The notes: generated by a model not told the origin, from the letters alone. Positions 44,050 to 53,379 are shown, numbered from the stretch's first letter. The stretch: 64,000 bases of DNA from Bacteroidota bacterium (GCA_021811615.1 JAJZNW010000055.1:62001-126000); one strand, 5' to 3'. Program-made: numbers and translations.

Positions 44050-47000
44050 TCATTCCAATACCCAGCGAATGCCCAAGTCCGCGGTGAGGCCATAGTCGGA
44101 CTCCGACTGAGGAAATCCCGACCCCCTCACTACATAAACATCGTTTGCACTGTTGAGATTGTAGAGGTCGAGATAAACTTGAGCGTCGGTCCATGGCAAC
44201 CCCTGTTTAACCGAAATGTCCCAGCGAAGGTATGTCGCCTTATCCACACGAAGTGAGTTATAGAAATCCGTTTGATTGTACACTTCAGACTGGTATATCA
44301 TCGAAGCCAGTATCGAAAACCGGCCGTAGTCATATCCGATTGAAAGGTTGGCAATGTCGTTGGGCTGTTGAATCAGTCTGTCCGTATAGGTTGTGTCGAC
44401 ATGGATGACAGGGAATGGATAGACGGGCGAATGTTCCGTGACGCTGTAAGGGTACTTAGCGCTCGAGAATATGTGCGTGAAGTTGACATTCAGCACCAAG
44501 CCGCTTAAAGGCCCGGGCAGATACCAGAAATGGGTCTGCCACTCAGCTTCGATACCCCAGAGGTTTACCGGGTACGGATTGTTGATGTAAGTCGTTAGAG
44601 AGAACGTCTTCGTATTGGCCGGCACTCCGGGATAGAGCGAAGGATTGGAGATGTAAGTCTGCTGGCTGAACATAAGGTTATCGATCCTCTTCAGGAACGG
44701 ATCGACGGCCAGCAAGCCTATGGTATTGTCGTAAGCTGCGACCTGGAGATCGTAGTTGTGAGAGAACGCCGGACTCAGAGCATAGTTGTTCCAGACGACA
44801 TAATGTCCGCTGTTGCTGGAGACATCCAGCCTCGGGGTGATTTGGTAGTAGTTCGGATATGCGAGCGTATTGGTGTACGAACCCCGGATGCTCAGCCAGA
44901 CGAACGGGTCGTATTTCACATTGATGTCCGGGAGGAGATACCCATGGTATTCGTCTTTGGTTACCCATGTATGAGGGAGGGTACGCGGATAAGGATTAGT
45001 GGCGTCGGCATTGCCGATGAATTGCGGCGCGGTATACGAAGTCTTGAGACCCTGGTACCGCGCACCCCCGACGACTGTGACCTGAGGCCCGAGGTTGATT
45101 GTCGCCATTAGATATTCGGCGCTTCTGAATTCGTTACCGTAGTAATCGCTCGCTAGACTGCCGTATACATCCGGGATATAATCAGGGACGGTTTCCGGAG
45201 TCGCCGTCTGTGCGCCCAGGACTTTCAATTCAGAGATGATTGTGCTCAGAGGACCCATTCCTACGCCTGAAAACATGGCGTAGTCGCCGTTGAGAAACTT
45301 GCCGTAATTCATGTTCGGATTATAGAACCCGGCGAGCGGAAAGCTTGTCGAGGCGGTGGCATTCGTGTCGATATTGTAAGGAGGCTGCGCCAACCAGGGA
45401 AGCGCGCGGACTAACTGGTTCCGGCGTCCCGAGGCGTAACCGCCGTACAGGCTGCCATATCCGTCTTCGAAATTATAGTACCGCGTAGTGTACCTGTACA
45501 TCGCTCCTGCTTTCAACGCGACAGAAATTTCGCCGGACAGATTGAAATGCCTTTCGAGATCGATGGATCCCTGAGTATCGTTCTGCTTGTTATAGCTGCG
45601 CCATGTGGAATTGCCCGCCCAATACATGCTGTTCAGGTCTATGAGCTTCTGGGCCGCGCTCGCAATCTGGATGGGGTTCATATTATCGGGAATGTTGCTA
45701 GTGCCTGCCGACAGCTGCTGGAAAGTAACGTTCCAGGCATTCGGGGTAAGATTGTCAGAGTACGCGTTGGAAAGCTTCACGTCCACTTTTATGGAACTAA
45801 GTATCTGCTCGTATTGCAGGATGTCCGTCACCAGATTGATGGAATTGGATGAGAATTGAGTGCCGAAAAGTATATCATTACCGTAATTGGCAAGGTCGTA
45901 AGTCTGACTGTGAGTATCTGTCGTTTGGTTACCGTGGCTGATCAAATTCACTAATTCGATTTTCCCGTTCGGCAATCTATAGTCAAGTGTCAATGTACCA
46001 TCATATCTTTGTTCCACTGAAGGGGCAAACGAGAGATTCAGGCTCCCGAGTACTATGGAGTCCGGCACGTCCTGTTTATTCGGCTGGTAATAAGATCCAC
46101 CAAGCTGGTCGGACGTCAGAGTCTGTCTTTGTGCAATACCCTGGACAAATACACCGAAGCGGTTATTGAAGAAGCGTTTCTCGACGCTGGCGACGAACTT
46201 ATAATCGTCGTAGGAGCTCATGAGATTGTTATAAGCCCCCTGCGCAAGGATGGAAACCCTTGGGGCGCCGGTTGGTGTGGCCTGCGCCTCCCTCAGATTG
46301 AAATTTACCGTGCCTCCGAGAACGGCGGCGTCCATATCGGGGGTGACCGTTTTGTATACTTCGATTCCCTGAAGTGAATTCGATGAGATCATGCTGACGT
46401 CCACTGCCCGGCCACCGGGCGTGTTCGAAGGGGTTGAATAAGCGCCGCCTGCAGTGATGGTTCCGCCGAAATTGGCAGGCATCTGCACACCGTCGATGGT
46501 GATTTGATTGTACTGCGGCTGAAGCCCGCGTATCACGATCTGTGTGGCCTCCCCGCCGTTTCTGATCAATGAAATTCCCGGCAGACGACCCACTGATTCG
46601 GCCGCGTTCGCATCGGGAAGGGCTTGTATCCTTGCGGATGATACCACATTAACCTCGTTGTTGGAGGTGAGTTGCTGGTTGATGGCCGCGTTCTGTCCGC
46701 TCGCCTGAGCCGTCACCACGACCTCTTTGGTGCTAACGCCTACAGCCTCAAGCTTCAAGTCCTTGGTAAGATGCTCGTTGTCTTTGATGTCGATCTTCTC
46801 CGAAAGCGATCTGTAACCGATATAGGATGCCTTCAGGGTGTATGAACCGGCGGGAATGTTGGAAATAATATAATGTCCGTCCAGGCCCGTCGCCGCACCC
46901 ATGGATGTCCCTGCAAGCTGAACGGTGACACCAGGAAGCGGGTCTCCAGTGGCAGCGTCTGTCGCTCTACCTTCGATCCTTCCCGTGGCGCTCCACGACA

Positions 47001-47058
47001 ACCCAGACGTCAGCAAAACGAAAAAGATGGCGCAGAGAACAGTATTTGTTTTCATCAT
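44050..47058 (-). CDS. TonB-dependent receptor (galactan oligosaccharide importer, inferred)
   Basis: Outer-membrane active transporter of 1002 aa. Signal peptide (TVLCAIFFVLLTSGLSW), then carboxypeptidase-regulatory-like domain (about 25-110: GRIEGRATDAATGDPLPGVT, GLDGHYIISNIPAGSYTLKA), a region with EVVVTAQ that may serve as TonB box, plug domain (about 130-260: NAAESVGRLPGISLIRNGGE, IVIRGLQPQYNQITIDGVQ), and a long barrel ending AYDLGIR-like (YGLTADLGIRWVLE). Family is firm; the substrate is inferred from the surrounding galactanases. The architecture is that of the proteobacterial-type sugar receptors and not a SusC with SusD partner. The ATG at 47058 follows GGAGG at about 14 bases. An operator palindrome lies about 390 bases upstream. 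Confidence 0.92.
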   Translation of the reverse strand: MMKTNTVLCAIFFVLLTSGLSWSATGRIEGRATDAATGDPLPGVTVQLAGTSMGAATGLDGHYIISNIPAGSYTLKASYIGYRSLSEKIDIKDNEHLTKDLKLEAVGVSTKEVVVTAQASGQNAAINQQLTSNNEVNVVSSARIQALPDANAAESVGRLPGISLIRNGGEATQIVIRGLQPQYNQITIDGVQMPANFGGTITAGGAYSTPSNTPGGRAVDVSMISSNSLQGIEVYKTVTPDMDAAVLGGTVNFNLREAQATPTGAPRVSILAQGAYNNLMSSYDDYKFVASVEKRFFNNRFGVFVQGIAQRQTLTSDQLGGSYYQPNKQDVPDSIVLGSLNLSFAPSVEQRYDGTLTLDYRLPNGKIELVNLISHGNQTTDTHSQTYDLANYGNDILFGTQFSSNSINLVTDILQYEQILSSIKVDVKLSNAYSDNLTPNAWNVTFQQLSAGTSNIPDNMNPIQIASAAQKLIDLNSMYWAGNSTWRSYNKQNDTQGSIDLERHFNLSGEISVALKAGAMYRYTTRYYNFEDGYGSLYGGYASGRRNQLVRALPWLAQPPYNIDTNATASTSFPLAGFYNPNMNYGKFLNGDYAMFSGVGMGPLSTIISELKVLGAQTATPETVPDYIPDVYGSLASDYYGNEFRSAEYLMATINLGPQVTVVGGARYQGLKTSYTAPQFIGNADATNPYPRTLPHTWVTKDEYHGYLLPDINVKYDPFVWLSIRGSYTNTLAYPNYYQITPRLDVSSNSGHYVVWNNYALSPAFSHNYDLQVAAYDNTIGLLAVDPFLKRIDNLMFSQQTYISNPSLYPGVPANTKTFSLTTYINNPYPVNLWGIEAEWQTHFWYLPGPLSGLVLNVNFTHIFSSAKYPYSVTEHSPVYPFPVIHVDTTYTDRLIQQPNDIANLSIGYDYGRFSILASMIYQSEVYNQTDFYNSLRVDKATYLRWDISVKQGLPWTDAQVYLDLYNLNSANDVYVVRGSGFPQSESDYGLTADLGIRWVLE

Positions 47059-47445
47059 ATTGATACTTACCTCCATCCTATGGTTGAGATATACATGCTG
47101 TTATGCTTCGGTTTGCTTTGAGAAGTGCTCGAAAAGCCGTCACATCATTTTTGAGACCTGCGATGAAAGGTCTGGCAACTCTGATAAGCTCAAACACTGT
47201 CGACACTCTTTGAGGTATCGGTTCAATCAAGAAAGGAGAATTCCGCGACAGGAATTCGTGATTTTCGTTCCATGATCGGTAGAAGGCGAGAGTGAGATGG
47301 TCTCCTCCCAATCGATGGGCGGCGAAAACAATGCGTGTGGATATTGCAATCGACAGCGGAGGCGACTTAGGCCTGGCGAGAAGGAACGCAAGCAAGCTGG
47401 CGCCAGAATCTCCTTCGCGTCCACTCCCAACCGCCGAACCGGTGG

Positions 47446-47459
47446 TGTTAGCGCTAACA
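47446..47459. promoter_or_regulatory. LacI-family-type operator upstream of the TonB-dependent receptor
   Basis: TGTTAGCGCTAACA, a perfect 14-bp palindrome. On the minus strand a TTGACA (47494-47499) lies 34 bases before it, against 32 at the two other sites. A second TTGACT at 47475-47480 is closer, and the -10 is poor. The receptor start is about 390 bases downstream. The central GCGC with flanking TTA/TAA is the usual half-site pattern of LacI/GalR repressors. Confidence 0.7.
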
Positions 47460-47928
47460 AAGATCCGCCAAAAAAGTCAACCCGGTACGTCAATGTCAAC
47501 CTCTCCCGGCATGATTGAACATGGGTTCAAATAGTGGAGACCTGAGTTCACTTGCGCCACCGTCGGACATATCCAACCGATGAAGGCTCCTGATACCACC
47601 TCTCGTGTTTCTACAGATTCCAATTGATTCTCCGCCGATCCCGTATCAGCATCCGGCTGATTTCCTTCAAACAATGTGGCCGCTAAGTTGGCGTCCCGCT
47701 CGCCGCAAATAGTCCGGCATAGCTTCGCCATCTCGGTCCCATAACTAAAATCCCGGACCACCCATCCGGTCCTCCAGCAACATCAAACTGGACTACTCGA
47801 TAACGAAAATGCGACCTGCAAACTCGGTCACTGCTTCAAATGTAAATTCGCGCCGTGCTATTCCCTGGGGCACGCGAGACTGTTTCCAATCATCCAAAGA
47901 ACGATCAGCTTGACCGCATCACCGGTCA

Positions 47929-48165
47929 TCACGAGGGAAAAGGCCGTCGGATTCGGATAGAGTTATTTCTTAAATATGAAGCTTTAAATAGGATTACTAT
48001 TCTTTTGAACTGGAAAGGTTTAGATGGGTGAAGGATCGAAGCGGTTGCAGTCTCGTTGCAGGCATGCGGTTTACTTCCCGCAGTGCGGCAACCGTTCGCT
48101 GCGGAGGCGGTATTCTGACATTGTGCCGGTGCTTGAGGTACCGGACCGAGAATAACAACCGTCAA
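47929..48165 (-). CDS. small ORF behind promoter, operator and strong ribosome site; product not recognised
   Basis: A 78-codon frame from a TTG at 48165. GGGAGGAG (48169-48176) lies three bases before it, the strongest ribosome site in the region. The operator at 48212 and its promoter are immediately upstream, so a transcript should run into it. The translation (TVVILGPVPQAPAQCQNTAS to the end IRIRRPFPS) has no signal peptide, no membrane segment and no family I recognise, and looks only weakly protein-like. It may be a leader peptide, the 5' stump of a gene lost by deletion, or chance. It lies between GH53 and the receptor gene. Confidence 0.3.
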   Translation of the reverse strand: MTVVILGPVPQAPAQCQNTASAANGCRTAGSKPHACNETATASILHPSKPFQFKRIVILFKASYLRNNSIRIRRPFPS

Positions 48166-48211
48166 ATGCTCCTCCCTATTGGTATACGATCCTTAGGTCA
48201 TCGCTAATCTC

Positions 48212-48225
48212 TGTTAGCGCTAACA
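48212..48225. promoter_or_regulatory. LacI-family-type operator, orphan position
   Basis: TGTTAGCGCTAACA, perfect palindrome, identical to the copy at 47446. It starts ten bases after the -10 box of the promoter at 48236-48263, so a bound repressor would cover the transcription start. The next recognised gene downstream on the minus strand is the receptor, about 1.15 kb away. Confidence 0.72.
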
Positions 48226-48235
48226 TGCAGCCGTA

Positions 48236-48263
48236 AGATAACCGCCGCTGAATACAATGTCAA
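48236..48263 (-). promoter_or_regulatory. sigma70-like promoter, TTGACA-16-TTATCT
   Basis: Minus strand: -35 TTGACA (48263-48258), 16-base spacer, -10 TTATCT (48241-48236). The same boxes, spacer and distance to the operator recur at 52355-52382. The flanks are also alike (CTTGACAT before the spacer, GGTTAT at the -10), which supports a real regulated promoter. Confidence 0.65.
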
Positions 48264-48386
48264 GCAAAATGAGTGCGAATAATTCGTCAATGAATTCCTG
48301 GTTCCGCGCCTGCCGGACTCTTGTTCCATTCTGCGTCTCCAAATCGCGCCATTTCAGGCCGGGCTCGTGTTTTACGACGAAACGCC

Positions 48387-49556
48387 TCATTTAACCTGAC
48401 CTTCCCTGTCAATAGTAGCTGCATTGAGACTATCCGGCGTGAACAGCGCCGGCCCTGGTGTCGCATAGATGTGCCACAAATCGTACTCCGGGGCCCAGTA
48501 CATTACCCCCAATCCATCCGGAGCTTCTCTCACCGTTCTGACCAATGCCACGAGAAACTGCAGCCGCCCTTCAGGTGTAACCGGCCAGAGCATGTCCGGA
48601 TTATTCTTGAAATGACTGGGGCCGTAACCTGTCTCTGCAACAAGGAATGGTTTGTGAAATATGGCGGCACAGCTGTCCATGTTTTCACGCAACTGAGACA
48701 GCGTACCGTGACGCCACGGCGGGTAGAAGCTCTCCGCTATTATGTCATAATTTATATGTTCTTTGTTCAGATGATCGAAGAACCATTTTGTAATCTTCCA
48801 ATTGCCTCCCTGGTCGATGTGGATCGCGATAAGCGGCGGAGTATTTCCCGCAGCCCTCATCACTCCCTGAATTCCGGCTTTGAGCAAACCGGCCAAACGT
48901 TTCCATTGCTTTGCCGAGTCGTACGGTCCGGGAGGGTTATACAGCTTTGATCCCGGCTCCTTCAACTGAGCTACCGGCCACGCGACGCCGCGAGTTATCT
49001 CGTTGCCGATCTGGACCCAATCAGGCATCGCTCCGGCCTCCTTAAATCTTTTTATAGTATCGTAAGCATACATTTCCCACTTGATCCTCAGACTGTCGTA
49101 ACTGAGGCCTCGCCACGCGACGGGTATCTCCTGGTGCTGGGGATCGGCCCAGGTATCCGAGAAATGCATATCGAGGAGAAAGACGGCTCCAAGCTCCTTG
49201 ATCTTTTTCGCCAGGGGAATCGCCGCAGCGACTGTATTGTCCGGTGCCTCTCTGACAGGCGAGACGAAGACCCTCAGCCGAAAAGCGTTCCAGCCATTCT
49301 TCGCGAGGATAGCCAGCTCGCTGCCAGGTTTGCCGTTATCCATGTATGTGATCTTCGGCCCGAACGAAGGTGCGTCCAGCGCACTTATGTCCGCCCCGAG
49401 AACAAACTTCGGTTCCTGCGCATGTGTAATAGCGGAAAACGAAAGCAGCGAGGCAACGACAACCGATAAAGTGGCTGTGGAGAGTCGGAACTCTCCTGGA
49501 CGTCCCCGGTGCGATTTCCGTCGTGTACGGGTGAAAAGAGTGGCAGATGTCATCAT
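48387..49556 (-). CDS. GH53 galactanase without sorting domain
   Basis: Second GH53 enzyme, 389 aa. The ATG at 49556 lies six bases after AAGGGA and is preferred to one eight codons earlier. A long basic n-region precedes the hydrophobic segment TATLSVVVASLLSFSAITHA, so it is exported to the periplasm or anchored by an uncleaved signal. The catalytic domain opens KFVLGADISAL, with FRLRVFVSP, DMHFSDTWADPQHQ, acid/base Glu in VQIGNEITRG, nucleophile Glu in LVAETGYGP and MYWAPEYDLWH. It lacks the type IX domain of the other GH53, so it probably works on imported galactan oligomers. It lies 95 bases after the GH35 gene and probably shares its transcript. Confidence 0.93.
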   Translation of the reverse strand: MMTSATLFTRTRRKSHRGRPGEFRLSTATLSVVVASLLSFSAITHAQEPKFVLGADISALDAPSFGPKITYMDNGKPGSELAILAKNGWNAFRLRVFVSPVREAPDNTVAAAIPLAKKIKELGAVFLLDMHFSDTWADPQHQEIPVAWRGLSYDSLRIKWEMYAYDTIKRFKEAGAMPDWVQIGNEITRGVAWPVAQLKEPGSKLYNPPGPYDSAKQWKRLAGLLKAGIQGVMRAAGNTPPLIAIHIDQGGNWKITKWFFDHLNKEHINYDIIAESFYPPWRHGTLSQLRENMDSCAAIFHKPFLVAETGYGPSHFKNNPDMLWPVTPEGRLQFLVALVRTVREAPDGLGVMYWAPEYDLWHIYATPGPALFTPDSLNAATIDREGQVK

Positions 49557-49651
49557 GATCATTCCCTTAAGTGATGTCATAGAGGGACGTAAATGATCGG
49601 GCAGGGTTCACCAACGTGACCCGGCGCGATCCTGAAATAGAGACAATGGAC

Positions 49652-52195
49652 TTATTTATCGACAACTAATTGGTACTCCGGAACCAGTGTCAGTGATTTC
49701 AATTCGGCTGCCTGTCCACTCTTCGGAAACTGCGGCCACATTCCCTTCTCCAGAAATACCGGAGCATCTTTTCGTAGAGGAAGAATATCCAATTGCAGCG
49801 GCCCCGCCCGCAAGTAGTTCTCGAAACGCTTGAGGCCCACTTTCCATGTCGTCCCGTTGTAGAAATTGTCCTCGAGCAATTTGCCGTCGGAATAGAGGCG
49901 GGCCACATCACCAAAGTATCTCGTGTCTAGGAACAGCTCGCTCAGGTCGGCAGGAAGCTCGTGCGGCAGGTTCACTCTCCATTTGGCAGCCAGCCGGTAT
50001 ACGCTGTCCGGCGGTGCTTCCGCAACTCTGTGATTCTTCCGCCACGCGACCCAGGGGCCAAGTTTCACAGGTGGTACCCGGCCCGCGTTTTGAAGCTGCG
50101 TCAGTTTCAATTTAACATCGGCGCGGGGAACGCTTGCCGAGAACAGGGTGATCCCGTCGCTCTGAGTCGAAGTTCTGATCACGGAGCTTCCGCGTAGAAC
50201 CGTGGACACTCTCGGATGAAAACGGAAATTGAATTCGGGGTCTCCTACTGACTGCAAATAGATATGCGACTTGCCGGAGTAAAACGACGAGTGTGTAAAG
50301 AGAAGATGATAGCTCCCGCCGATATTCACTCTCCATGCCGACTCCGCCTCTTCCTCTGAAAGAAGTACCACCTTGACTTCAGACCCGGAATGCGGCTGTA
50401 GAATAATCGCCGGTCGCAACCCCGTCTCGAGGCCAGTCACGAATCGCGTTGATCCTTCGTCGCTGACCCGGCCGCTTACGGCCGTCATCGACGAGAATGT
50501 AGCGGAGTTGAAAGCAAACTGTGGGACAATTCCGGGGGTCGCGACGAAGAAGTACATGGTTTCCCGACCGGACTTTATCCTGGTGAACAGTTGGGCGGTG
50601 CTGTACTTCAGCTGAATGCCGGACATATCGAAATTGAAAGGCCAAATGAAATAATCACCTGACGGAACGGATATAGGGACGTCAGGGATTTTCAATATTT
50701 CATGAGGAAGCCTGACTTCGACCTGGACACTGTCCCAGTTGGGGAGTGGATAATATCGTACATAGTTGTTCCAGAACAGGAATCCTTCCCGGCCATTGGT
50801 GCGGACTGAGAGACGCGGGACGGAGAAATCCGCGGGACTCTTGGGGCGGATTTCCGGCGGACGTACCACTAAAGGAGCAAGCTCGTTCCCGAACTCATTC
50901 ATGAAGTAGTTAAATATCTTGATCTTTCGAAGAGACTCACGCTCTTGACCGAATTCCCCCAGTGGGGCCTGGAAATCGTACGACTTCACCGGCAGATCGT
51001 TCGGGTATCCTGTCACCTGGGACTCCTGAAGAGTCGAGAGCTTCCCCTGCGGGTTCTCGCCGCCCTGAAACATGTACGTACCGTACATGTTGACGCCCGA
51101 TCCGAGCATCACGGGATACATCGCTGCAACATCGTTCGGTCTTATTATCGGTCTGCGGTGGTAGGTATCCTCGATACCACCTCCCATTTCTGCGGTAAGG
51201 AAAGGGGTGGACTCATTGCTTGTCAGAGCGTCGATCGAACTTCCCGATTTACCTTCGCCGACCATTTCAATGTTTCCTGAGACGCGGCTGCCGAAACGAA
51301 ATGCGTATACTTCATTCGGCGGCAATTGGTTCCTCGACCCGTCCCACGGCGCGTCCATGTAACCGCCGTACACGGGCAGAACCGCTCCTTTAGGGACCAC
51401 CGCACCATCCCAACCCGTGACGACATACAACGGCACGTCGAGTCCCGCCTGGATCGCAAGCCTCTTGAGTGCCAGAATATATTCGTCGCCTGCATGAGGC
51501 CCGCGCATTGAATATTCATTGTCCAGCTGAATTCCAATTATTGGCCCGCCATCTTTCCACAAAAGCCCTTTGACCTGTTCGCCGATTTGGTCGTAGAAAG
51601 TCTTGACGTATCTCATGAATTCGGGTACATCCTTACGGAGATCATTCTTCGGAACTTTTTTCATGATCCAGTTAGGAAGCCCCCCGTTCCTCACCTCGGC
51701 GTGGACCCAGGGTCCTATCCGAAGTTGGACGTAAAGTCCGTTTTCCGCGCATGATTCTACGAAACGACGGAGATTCCTCCGGCCTGACCAATCGAACTTA
51801 CCTTCAACTTCCTCCTGATGGATCCAAATTACATATGTAGAGACAACGTTGACGCCGGCGGCTTTCATCTTCAAGAGTTCCTGGTTCCATAAGTCCTCAG
51901 GGACACGCGAATAATGGAATTCACCCGCGACGGGTAGCCATGGCTTCCCGTCAAGCATAAGATACCTGTTGTTCAATGTGAGCGATCTTCCGTCGGGCGC
52001 GACATGAGAACCTTCGGTGAAATCGGCCTCCGAGGGGGGTGGCACTGTCTCGGTGGCGTTTACGATGATGGGATGAGGAGAAACTTTTGTCTGCGTTTGT
52101 GCAGCCACAAAGACCGGAACGGCAAGGACGATCAACAACAGAGACGACCTGCAAATGCCGCGGACGTCGTAGAAGGCTTCAAGAGGGCTTATCAT
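49652..52195 (-). CDS. GH35 beta-galactosidase
   Basis: Exported retaining beta-galactosidase of 847 aa, first gene of the galactan locus. Signal peptide: SSLLLIVLAVPVFVAAQ, cleavage near 32. The barrel begins LMLDGKPWLPVAGEFHYSRV (80-99), the GH35 hallmark, with VSTYVIWIHQEE and LRIGPWVHAEVRNGG. Acid/base E227 in GIQLDNEYS, nucleophile E336 in FLTAEMGGG. The C-terminal beta domains (about 480-847) end with SLTLVPEYQLVVDK. AGGTGA lies eight bases before the ATG. A promoter plus operator (52331-52382) lies about 135 bases upstream. Together with the GH53 downstream it would convert galactan oligomers to galactose. Confidence 0.94.
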   Translation of the reverse strand: MISPLEAFYDVRGICRSSLLLIVLAVPVFVAAQTQTKVSPHPIIVNATETVPPPSEADFTEGSHVAPDGRSLTLNNRYLMLDGKPWLPVAGEFHYSRVPEDLWNQELLKMKAAGVNVVSTYVIWIHQEEVEGKFDWSGRRNLRRFVESCAENGLYVQLRIGPWVHAEVRNGGLPNWIMKKVPKNDLRKDVPEFMRYVKTFYDQIGEQVKGLLWKDGGPIIGIQLDNEYSMRGPHAGDEYILALKRLAIQAGLDVPLYVVTGWDGAVVPKGAVLPVYGGYMDAPWDGSRNQLPPNEVYAFRFGSRVSGNIEMVGEGKSGSSIDALTSNESTPFLTAEMGGGIEDTYHRRPIIRPNDVAAMYPVMLGSGVNMYGTYMFQGGENPQGKLSTLQESQVTGYPNDLPVKSYDFQAPLGEFGQERESLRKIKIFNYFMNEFGNELAPLVVRPPEIRPKSPADFSVPRLSVRTNGREGFLFWNNYVRYYPLPNWDSVQVEVRLPHEILKIPDVPISVPSGDYFIWPFNFDMSGIQLKYSTAQLFTRIKSGRETMYFFVATPGIVPQFAFNSATFSSMTAVSGRVSDEGSTRFVTGLETGLRPAIILQPHSGSEVKVVLLSEEEAESAWRVNIGGSYHLLFTHSSFYSGKSHIYLQSVGDPEFNFRFHPRVSTVLRGSSVIRTSTQSDGITLFSASVPRADVKLKLTQLQNAGRVPPVKLGPWVAWRKNHRVAEAPPDSVYRLAAKWRVNLPHELPADLSELFLDTRYFGDVARLYSDGKLLEDNFYNGTTWKVGLKRFENYLRAGPLQLDILPLRKDAPVFLEKGMWPQFPKSGQAAELKSLTLVPEYQLVVDK

Positions 52196-52330
52196 TATTC
52201 ACCTGTATCCATTTAGGAAATATCTTCCAGTTTCCGGCAGGGCTGACGTTACCCGCGGCCACCGGATGGTCCAACCAGCAGTCAGGTGCAACATTAAATT
52301 GCCCCCGATCCGTAAGTCCGGATCTATGGC

Positions 52331-52344
52331 TGTTAGCGCTACCA
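52331..52344. promoter_or_regulatory. LacI-family-type operator upstream of GH35
   Basis: TGTTAGCGCTACCA, one base different from the perfect palindrome seen at 47446 and 48212. It lies ten bases after the -10 box at 52355-52360 on the minus strand, the same geometry as at 48212. The flanking bases are also similar (CAT-CAGCC-TAA-ATAACC). Confidence 0.7.
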
Positions 52345-52354
52345 TTCAGCCCTA

Positions 52355-52382
52355 AAATAACCTGATGTGGATGCTATGTCAA
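52355..52382 (-). promoter_or_regulatory. sigma70-like promoter of the GH35-GH53 unit, TTGACA-16-TTATTT
   Basis: Minus strand: -35 TTGACA (52382-52377), 16-base spacer, -10 TTATTT (52360-52355). The transcription start would fall at or inside the operator. It matches the promoter at 48236-48263 in both boxes and in spacing. Confidence 0.68.
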
Positions 52383-52754
52383 GTATATCGAAGCTCGATC
52401 TAAAGAGCGCGATTACGGTGCGCCGGAAGAACATCCCTATTAATTGAAGAGCCGGACCGTCGTCAAGGGCGGTGAAGAAGTCGTGCCGAATCTCAATATT
52501 CTCCACGTTGTCACCAAAAGAGCTCCACCCGAAGGCCGCAATGCGATTATGCAAAGTGATCCAGCGCACTTGCACCAGTCTGTGACGAATGGTTACCTTT
52601 ACTCAGGTTTGCAGGCTCGTATATGCTCATCGTCCTGCCGAATCACCGGAGAGCATAACCGCGAGTGAGCCGATGCCACAAACCGACAGGGCTGGTACAT
52701 ATTTAAATCAAATGGCATGGAGCGTCCGACAAGAAATCCTTGGAGGGACGAGTC

Positions 52755-53219
52755 GTGAAAATACGGTTTGTGGGAATCACATTCTCGTTGTTGCTTCTAG
52801 CGACGACAGGGATTCTTCATCAAGACGCTTTCGGTCAAATCAATTCGCCTGGCACTAATTCATTCCTCGTTGCGGGATCAGATCAACTGATTTCGTGGAA
52901 CGCCTCAAAAGACTCCACGACCATCGTTCTATTGCAGTATTCGACCGATGCCGGACACACATGGAATCATATAGCCTCTTCAGGAATAGCGGCCGGCTCT
53001 TACGATTGGATTGTGCCCCCGACGATCAATTCATTTCAATGCAAGATGAGGATCGCATGTTACACCAACAAGGGCATCAAGGTGCTCGCCAGCACCGGCA
53101 ACTTTTCGATCGCCAGGATATTTCCGACCTCGACCATTAATGAAGTCTTCTCTCACCGGGTGATTGCCCTTGCCGACACCGGCAAGCATCATTACAACAG
53201 GATACGTTTCTTCAAATAG
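52755..53219 (+). CDS. small exported protein with Kre9/KNH-like Ig fold
   Basis: 154 aa from a GTG at 52755 (GGAGG eight bases upstream). The signal peptide runs to about residue 26 (KIRFVGITFSLLLLATTGIL to AFG). The mature part is one beta-sandwich unit: PGTNSFLVAGSDQLISWNAS, LLQYSTDAGHTWNHIASS and SYDWIVPPTINSFQCKMRI. This is the usual YSTDGGxTW repeat of extracellular proteins in this group, normally found as a domain of larger surface proteins. Here it stands alone, without a sorting domain. It opens the plus-strand cluster of pseudopilin-like genes, 160 bases before the next one. The role is unknown. Confidence 0.7.
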   Translation: MKIRFVGITFSLLLLATTGILHQDAFGQINSPGTNSFLVAGSDQLISWNASKDSTTIVLLQYSTDAGHTWNHIASSGIAAGSYDWIVPPTINSFQCKMRIACYTNKGIKVLASTGNFSIARIFPTSTINEVFSHRVIALADTGKHHYNRIRFFK

Positions 53220-53379
53220 CGATCCGCTGAGGTTCTAACATGAAACGAAAGTCGGCCGTCTCGCACTCTCGTTTATCGTTGGCGCATGACAGAAACGTGT
53301 TGAAAGGCTTTCGCACGAGCCACATTCCGACACTGAGCACGCCATGCCAGGCCCCGGCAAAGCATTATGAAGGATCCAG

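Larger units (their letters stand above)
47059..48386. other. 1.3-kb gene-poor region with two operator palindromes
   Basis: Between the receptor and the second GH53 gene, all minus strand. Only short frames are open. One (47929-48165) has a strong ribosome site; another (47078-47395, minus) ends just before the receptor but is not protein-like and has a TTG start without a good site. Two copies of TGTTAGCGCTAACA (47446 and 48212) and at least one promoter lie here. The region could be a regulatory leader, or the site of a deleted gene. Confidence 0.6.
52196..52754. other. divergent intergenic region between GH35 and small exported protein
   Basis: About 560 bases holding the GH35 promoter and operator (52331-52382). 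The remainder towards 52754 must include the plus-strand promoter of the pseudopilin-like cluster, for which no clear boxes were found. Short open frames on either strand have no recognised product. Confidence 0.55.

Noticed and set aside
44050..47058. SusC identity with a hidden SusD
   Set aside because: No SusD-like lipoprotein is encoded on either side, and the receptor plug and domain order are those of a lone TonB-dependent receptor.
47078..47395. 105-codon minus-strand frame just before the receptor
   Set aside because: It starts with TTG without a good ribosome site and has no recognisable fold; more likely leader sequence.
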